This document shows, in pieces, positions 3,668 through 7,852 of a stretch of 7,852 bases of DNA. Within the stretch, counting starts at the first letter, position 1. Each line of letters starts with the position of its first letter. The position numbers and the translations under genes are program-made. The notes under the pieces are model-generated. The model saw only the letters and a program-made list of their open reading frames with translations. It had not been told where the DNA came from and did not search any database. The DNA comes from CAIZQW01 sp964459675 (GTDB taxonomy: Bacteria > Verrucomicrobiota > Kiritimatiellia > RFP12 > UBA1067): the NCBI GenBank assembly GCA_964459675.1, contig CAYWNP010000108.1, positions 1 through 7,852 on the forward strand, written 5' to 3'.

Positions 3668-6508
3668 CTACTTCTCACTGTAAAACGTGTAGCTGCCCGA
3701 ACCAACCTCATAAACCGCCGCCCCGTTCTCCATCCGCAGGAACTTCACCCCTTTAACCTTGTCAACAGCTTCTCCGCCTTCTGTCACGCCCGCCATATCC
3801 TTCGCCGGCACATACACGGTGGCGGTCGTGTTTGCGGGAATCGTGATTTCCATCGTGAGCCTTCCATCCTTCTTCTGCCAGTCGCTGCGGATCAGTCCAT
3901 AGGGGCATTCATACTCGCACTTGACCCAGTCAAGAGTCGCCGTATAAGGCTGTATGACAATGCGCTTGAAACCTGGGGCATCAGGCCGTATACCACCGAG
4001 GCTCCGGTACAACCACTCGCCTATCGGCGCCGCGAGCGACGGCATCTGTACCAGTTTGCCTGCCCAATCCTCCTTGAGAACACTGTTCTTCAGGGTGAAT
4101 ATCATGTCATACCATCCCGGGTAAGTCGGCCTGGTCGCAATACGCCACGCCAGGTCACCCATTCCATGCTCCGTCAGGTATGTCAGCAGGATCGGAATGC
4201 CCACAAAGCCGCTGGTGACATGAAAACCATCACTCGCGATTTGAGCCTTCAAGTTCTCTGTAATGCGGGGCCGATCCGCCTCCGCCGGCACCCCCAGAAA
4301 GAGCGCCAGCACATACCCCGTCTGGGAGCCTTTATCATAGACACCTGTCGCCGCATTGAAAAAGCGGCTATTGATCGCAGCGCGAATCTCCTGTGCTCTG
4401 GCAGCATACTTGGCAGCATCTTCCGTCTTATTCAGCAGGAGAGCCGTCCTGCAAATAATGTCATTGTACATCATGTAGGCACATGTGGACGTGAACGGCA
4501 CCGTGGTACAATTAGGTCTCGAACCCTGCTTGCAGTCAGCCGTTGTATCCATCCAGTCGCCCAACCCCCAGGTGATGATGTTGCTCGTGGCGATGGAATC
4601 CAAGTAGCGCATGTAATGCTTCATCGGCTCGTAACTCCGCTCCAGGATACGGCGGTCACCATAAAAATTATAGAGCTGCCAGGGGTTCAAGACAATCATC
4701 CCGCCCCACCACGGTCCGTTGATTGTCGGACCGTCAAAACAGCCAGGCACCACAGTCGGTACATACCCGTCCGCCTGCACCGAAAGAATGAAGTCATCCT
4801 GCCACTTGGTGTAGATCCGGCTGACATCAAAATTGCAGGCGGTTGTCTTGAAATTAGTCTCCACATCCTGCGTCCAGCCGACTTTCTCCCGCACCGGGTC
4901 CATCGGGATATGGATGTTATAGTTGAGGATTGTCCGTAGAACGACTTCTTGGATTTTATTCAGCTCCGGACTTGAACAGGAGAACCGGCCCGCACTCTTT
5001 AAATCAGACACCACTTCACACCCGACCAGATCGGATGGTTTGGGCTCATAATCCAGACCGAACACATCAACAAAACGGTAACCGTTGAACGCAAACCTTG
5101 GCTCGTACGTTTCCTCGCCTTCACCCCCGCAAATGTACTGGCATTCCTGGTAGCGCCCGAGGGTATGACTGCCTGAACCGGGATATTTGATGGTAATCTT
5201 CTGCCCGGGCTTACCCCTGACCTTCAGCCGCGCCCACCCGGTTGCTTCAACTCCAATATCAAACCTGTATCCCTCTTTATTCTTCACAACCGAGACTGCA
5301 GGAATCTCTGCAATCCGCCTAACAGGCGGGAGGTTCTGATTGACCAGCTTTCCTGTCGGCGCCTCGGCTGCTATGGCGTCTTTCCATGATTCCATCCGGT
5401 AACCCGGACTGCTCCAGTCGCCTAGCTCTCTGCGCGCATCGTATGTCTCACCGGCCCTGACTGAATTGAAGCGGATCGGTCCGCCGGTCGTAAATTTCCA
5501 TGTGCCGTCCGATACCACGCGCTGCCGGGAGCCGTCCTCATACTCAAGAACCATATCCAGCAGCAGGCGCGGGGTATCAATGAAATCAGCTGCGTACTCC
5601 CGCAGAAGCGACGGAATCACCGGATTGAAATAACCATTCCCGAGTATTACACCGATGGCGTTCTCACCCCCGCGTAGCAACTGCGTGATATCATGAACCT
5701 GATACGGCACAGCTTTGTCGTAGTCATATGGGGCTACATTGATGTACTGGTCGTTCACCTTCCTGCCGTTGATATATAACTCATAAAATCCAAGCCCTGA
5801 CACGCAGACCCGGGCCGATCGCAACCGCTTGTCCGACGCCGAAAACTCCTTGCGAAGCCACACAGCCGGGGCCTCGTCAATACCTGCGGTCATCTTGCGG
5901 ATGCCCTTGGCGCGCGTCCACATGGAGTTTTCGGTCTCCCGATCGTGATCCGGCACCTTCTTAAGCTCCTTCTGGTAATCAAAGAGCTCCATATCCGACT
6001 TGATCCACCTGGCACCGTCTGAATCTTCCGGTTTAAGCACGCCCATCACCCAGCTTGCATTCTTACTCCACTCTGAACCCTGAACCTCTGAACCGTGAAC
6101 CGTGAACCATCCTCGCACCTTCCAAAAACACTGCGTCCCGGAGGCCAACTGTTTACCTGCATACTCCACATTCAAACTCTGGTCGCCCTCCACCTTCCCG
6201 CTGTCCCACAGGTCCGCCTTCCCTTCCTGCAGCAGCTTCGCGCTCGTCGCTACCAGCACTTGATACGCCGTTTGCTGTATCCCCCTTTTCGAAGACCACG
6301 CCGTAGCTTCCGTGCGAAGGCGGGCAAGTTTCGAGTTTCCAGTTTCAAGTTTCCAAGACAGCCGCGGCACGCGGCTGTCTATCCCCATCGGGTTCTCCAG
6401 ATATTCGCACCGCAACTGTATCGGCTCAATATCCGACTTAAACCAACCGGCTTCGGTAGCATTAGAAATCAACAATCCATACAAAAACGCGATTATCATT
6501 CTTCTCAT
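3668..6508 (-). CDS. GH78-type alpha-L-rhamnosidase, exported, full length
   Basis: A 946-residue inverting alpha-L-rhamnosidase with a signal peptide (about 1-20, MIIAFLYGLLISNATEA). Domains, in the family order: Ig-like N-terminal region (28-157; LRCEYLENPMGID, PRLSWKL, TAYQVLVAT, CFWKVRGW, WSKNASW); Bac_rhamnosid_N beta-sandwich (about 215-390; AVWLRKEF, GLGFYELYINGRKVND, RAGETYDAR); concanavalin-like domain (about 400-500); (alpha/alpha)6 catalytic barrel (about 505-840) with IPMDPVREKVGWTQD (534-548), GPWWGG (598-603) and GLGDWMD (648-654); and C-terminal beta domain (842-946). Likely active-site acids are E541 and D548, with E813 in KEDW as a second candidate. The first carboxylate of the common DCPQRE motif appears shifted (M536/D537). 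Two heptamer arrays and a palindromic element add or replace residues in the Ig-like domain (about 54-72 and 134-146). The start is backed by a GAGG site 4 bases upstream and the signal peptide. The neighbouring GH78 gene ends 25 bases upstream, and the C-terminal domains of the two are close relatives. The substrate is unknown. Confidence 0.93.
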   Translation of the reverse strand: MRRMIIAFLYGLLISNATEAGWFKSDIEPIQLRCEYLENPMGIDSRVPRLSWKLETGNSKLARLRTEATAWSSKRGIQQTAYQVLVATSAKLLQEGKADLWDSGKVEGDQSLNVEYAGKQLASGTQCFWKVRGWFTVHGSEVQGSEWSKNASWVMGVLKPEDSDGARWIKSDMELFDYQKELKKVPDHDRETENSMWTRAKGIRKMTAGIDEAPAVWLRKEFSASDKRLRSARVCVSGLGFYELYINGRKVNDQYINVAPYDYDKAVPYQVHDITQLLRGGENAIGVILGNGYFNPVIPSLLREYAADFIDTPRLLLDMVLEYEDGSRQRVVSDGTWKFTTGGPIRFNSVRAGETYDARRELGDWSSPGYRMESWKDAIAAEAPTGKLVNQNLPPVRRIAEIPAVSVVKNKEGYRFDIGVEATGWARLKVRGKPGQKITIKYPGSGSHTLGRYQECQYICGGEGEETYEPRFAFNGYRFVDVFGLDYEPKPSDLVGCEVVSDLKSAGRFSCSSPELNKIQEVVLRTILNYNIHIPMDPVREKVGWTQDVETNFKTTACNFDVSRIYTKWQDDFILSVQADGYVPTVVPGCFDGPTINGPWWGGMIVLNPWQLYNFYGDRRILERSYEPMKHYMRYLDSIATSNIITWGLGDWMDTTADCKQGSRPNCTTVPFTSTCAYMMYNDIICRTALLLNKTEDAAKYAARAQEIRAAINSRFFNAATGVYDKGSQTGYVLALFLGVPAEADRPRITENLKAQIASDGFHVTSGFVGIPILLTYLTEHGMGDLAWRIATRPTYPGWYDMIFTLKNSVLKEDWAGKLVQMPSLAAPIGEWLYRSLGGIRPDAPGFKRIVIQPYTATLDWVKCEYECPYGLIRSDWQKKDGRLTMEITIPANTTATVYVPAKDMAGVTEGGEAVDKVKGVKFLRMENGAAVYEVGSGSYTFYSEK
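6073..6108. repeat. Heptanucleotide array, 5 units of STGAACC, inside GH78 gene
   Basis: Plus strand: CTGAACC twice, one extra T at 6087, CTGAACC once, then GTGAACC twice. This is five 7-base units in 36 bases, with six of seven positions invariant. The coding strand reads GGTTCAS and gives residues 134-146 (WFTVHGSEVQGSE) of the GH78 Ig-like domain. GH78 relatives usually have a short loop there between FWKVR-W and the WS of WSK. The 36-base length is a multiple of three only because of the extra T. Confidence 0.87.
6300..6323. repeat. Dispersed palindrome-like element, copy 2 (GCCGTAGC-N6-GCGAAGGCGG)
   Basis: Second copy of the element at 1459-1483, with the same arms and orientation and a 6-base spacer. 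On the coding strand it can fold with CCGCC pairing GGCGT/GGCG and an inner CTTC-GCACG-GAAG stem, so it is an imperfect hairpin. It sits 3 bases from the heptamer array at 6327-6354 and encodes about residues 62-70 (RLRTEATA region) of the GH78 protein. The typical family sequence passes straight from SWKL to TAYQ through only a few residues there. Inserted origin is inference. Confidence 0.62.
6327..6354. repeat. Heptanucleotide array, 4 units of AGTTTCN, inside GH78 gene
   Basis: Four uninterrupted 7-base units on the plus strand (AGTTTCG, AGTTTCC, AGTTTCA, AGTTTCC), with six of seven positions constant. On the coding strand they specify residues 52-61 (WKLETGNSKL) of the GH78 enzyme. The array lies between the palindromic element at 6300-6323 and the perfect inverted repeat at 6356-6380. 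Its total length, 28 bases, equals that of the array at 1424-1451, although the unit is different. Confidence 0.87.
6356..6380. repeat. Perfect 11-bp inverted repeat with 3-base loop inside GH78 gene
   Basis: Arms 6356-6366 (agacagccgcg) and 6370-6380 (cgcggctgtct) are exact reverse complements around GCA. The repeat encodes residues 43-51 (IDSRVPRLS), which coincide with a conserved GH78 motif (GID...PRLSW). The protein is thus constrained here, and the palindrome could be chance, selection on mRNA structure, or a repeat that settled at this site. It starts two bases beyond the heptamer array, and clustering with the other repeats makes chance less attractive. Confidence 0.75.
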
Positions 6509-6510
6509 AA

Positions 6511-6517
6511 CACCTCT
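6511..6517 (-). promoter_or_regulatory. Shine-Dalgarno site for the GH78 gene starting at 6508
   Basis: AGAGGTG on the minus strand, with GAGG (6513-6516) ending 4 bases before the ATG. The spacing is slightly short but workable. It lies in the 25-base gap 6509-6533 between the two GH78 genes, leaving no room for a separate promoter. Confidence 0.65.
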
Positions 6518-6533
6518 TTATCTGAACCATCTG

Positions 6534-7852
6534 CTACTTACACTTGCTCTCAAATCTGTACACGCCAGATCCGACCTCATACACCGCCGCGCCGTTTTCC
6601 ATCTTTATAAACTTTATACCTTTTGCTTTAGCAATCGCTTTACCACTTTCAGTTACAGCCGAGGCATCCTTCGCCGGCACATACACGGTCGCTGTGGTGT
6701 TGGGCGGGATGGTGACTTCCATGGTGAGTATATCACCGTCCTTCTTCCAGTTGCTGACAATCAGTCCGTAGGGAGACTGGTAACTGCACTTGACCCAGTC
6801 GACACTCTTTACGATGCCAGGTCTCAAAGTGAAATGCTTGAACCCAGGCTTCGCTGGATCGGGTAGAATGCCGGCCAGCCCCTCGTAGAACCATGAGCCC
6901 GGCGTGGCCGTGACAAGGATCACATGGCTACCCCAGCCGCTCCAGGTTTCGGGCCATGTCTTGAGCCCCAATTCCTTGATCAGGTATCCCCACCCGGGAT
7001 ACGTCGTCTGGCCCATGATCAGATCAACCAGATCATTCCGGTTCTCCTGGATCAGCAGGTCAAGCATGATAAAGGTTCCCAGCAGGCCGGTGTCGAGATG
7101 GCCCTGCTTCTCGACCACAATCATGTTCTCCAATTGCGCCATGATTTTCGCCCGCAACTCAGGCGGCGGGATGCGCGCAGTAAGCGCCATCGCGAGGCTG
7201 CTCTGACTGCTATAAAGATAGGCGCCTTTGTCCTGCTGGTAGAATTCCTTGTGAACCCGCGGACGGATGGCCGCCAGACGCTCTCCGCAGCGCCTGGCCT
7301 CATCGGTACGGCCGATGCTCTGTGCAAAGTCCTGCAACTGCTGCCACAGCAACACGCGATAGGCGTTGTTGAAAAACTCGCGTTCATCCTTCTTGTCCAT
7401 GTTGAAGCCCTGACCGGCGGTCGCTGCGGGACGCGCCCAGTCGCCGATGAACATCCAAGCCTCCTCACGTGCGGTCGGCGTATAGGAGCGCAGGATATCA
7501 TCGCGGGTTTTGCTTTCCAGGAAATCGACATACTTTCTGAGTTTCTCATACATCTGCTCTACCATGGCTTTGTCCCCATAATAGAGATGCATCCGTCTGA
7601 CCAGTTCGGAAACCTGGCCTCCCCACGCCGGACCGCCGCCGTGGTCTTCAAATGCAGGCGCAGTGTGGTGGAACCATCCGTCATCCCGCTGGGCATCACT
7701 CCAGTCACGTATCCACTTCTTTAGATTGGCGTCACACGTGAAGTTATACAGATATCCCGAAAGATGGGCGCCGCCGTCGCCGTAGGCCGTTTTCTCTCGT
7801 GCCTCCCCGGCGCCCAAAGCCAAGCACGGATTCTGGGTGCGCAGCGTATAGC
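6534..7852 (-). CDS. GH78-type alpha-L-rhamnosidase, C-terminal part (5' end outside window)
   Basis: The reading frame is open from the right edge (first full codon 7848-7850) to the TAG at 6534-6536, giving 438 visible residues. These are most of an (alpha/alpha)6 catalytic barrel plus the C-terminal beta domain of a GH78 alpha-L-rhamnosidase. Visible motifs, numbered in the fragment, are REKTAYGDGGAHLSG (18-32), YNF (35-37), KWIRDWSDAQRDDG (45-58), GPAWGG (73-78), FIGDWARP (134-141), TYPGWGY (283-289), WPETW (299-303) and GLAGILPDP (324-332). The tail begins at DWVKC and ends YEVGSGVYRF. Putative acids are E19, D25 and E301. The common upstream Asp of the DCPQRE motif has no obvious counterpart. 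The C-terminal 87 residues are about two-thirds identical by eye to the downstream GH78 gene, so the two are paralogues. A TTG at 7821-7823 is not a plausible start, because the frame and homology continue upstream. N-terminal domains, signal peptide and promoter are not visible. Confidence 0.9.
   Translation of the reverse strand, partial: YTLRTQNPCLALGAGEAREKTAYGDGGAHLSGYLYNFTCDANLKKWIRDWSDAQRDDGWFHHTAPAFEDHGGGPAWGGQVSELVRRMHLYYGDKAMVEQMYEKLRKYVDFLESKTRDDILRSYTPTAREEAWMFIGDWARPAATAGQGFNMDKKDEREFFNNAYRVLLWQQLQDFAQSIGRTDEARRCGERLAAIRPRVHKEFYQQDKGAYLYSSQSSLAMALTARIPPPELRAKIMAQLENMIVVEKQGHLDTGLLGTFIMLDLLIQENRNDLVDLIMGQTTYPGWGYLIKELGLKTWPETWSGWGSHVILVTATPGSWFYEGLAGILPDPAKPGFKHFTLRPGIVKSVDWVKCSYQSPYGLIVSNWKKDGDILTMEVTIPPNTTATVYVPAKDASAVTESGKAIAKAKGIKFIKMENGAAVYEVGSGVYRFESKCK

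Noticed and set aside
4166..4939. Plus-strand open frame of 257 codons
   Set aside because: It lies wholly opposite the GH78 catalytic domain, whose motifs are unmistakable. There is no ribosome site, and its composition is what antisense of a GC-rich gene gives.
6924..7724. Plus-strand open frame of 266 codons
   Set aside because: It is antisense to the partial GH78 gene and has no recognisable domain or plausible start context.
7821..7823. TTG as start codon of the partial GH78 gene
   Set aside because: The frame stays open to the window edge, and GH78 needs several hundred residues of N-terminal domains upstream. The TTG falls inside the catalytic barrel.

Overview
The window carries four protein-coding genes, all on the minus strand and separated by only 25, 40 and 29 bases, so it reads as one stretch of an operon. 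In transcription order (right to left) they are: the 3' part of a GH78-type alpha-L-rhamnosidase (6534-7852, its 5' end beyond the right edge), a complete GH78-type alpha-L-rhamnosidase (3668-6508), a complete GH106-type alpha-L-rhamnosidase (991-3627), and the 5' part of a second GH106-type enzyme (2-961, running off the left edge). Each of the three visible starts has a purine-rich Shine-Dalgarno sequence and an export signal peptide. No promoter, terminator, tRNA, rRNA, CRISPR array or transposase gene was found. Every gap between genes is 40 bases or less.

Functionally this is a cluster of exported L-rhamnose-removing exo-enzymes: two from GH78 ((alpha/alpha)6 barrel) and two from GH106 (TIM-barrel type). 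Both are inverting alpha-L-rhamnosidase families. Four such enzymes in a row suggest a rhamnose-rich substrate, such as pectic rhamnogalacturonan, a sulfated or algal rhamnan, or a rhamnosylated glycoside. No transporter, SusC/SusD pair, sulfatase, lyase or regulator is visible to narrow it down. Glycosidase-dense loci of this type, the Sec signals and the repeat style point to a Gram-negative polysaccharide degrader, perhaps of the Planctomycetota-Verrucomicrobiota-Lentisphaerota-Kiritimatiellota assemblage. That placement is inference, not something the sequence proves.

The most unusual content lies inside the coding regions. Three short tandem arrays, each with an exact 7-base period but a different unit sequence, sit in reading frame within the rhamnosidase genes (1424-1451, 6073-6108, 6327-6354). 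Two of them directly adjoin a shared element of about 24 bases with the pattern GCCGTAGC-N6/7-GCGAAGGYGG (1459-1483 and 6300-6323). A perfect 11-bp inverted repeat (6356-6380) follows one array. The encoded peptides fall where GH78 and GH106 proteins normally have short loops, so these look like repeats that invaded coding sequence and were tolerated as loop insertions. They resemble in kind, but are not shown to be related to, the heptanucleotide STRR repeats of cyanobacteria and the protein-invading palindromic elements of Rickettsia.
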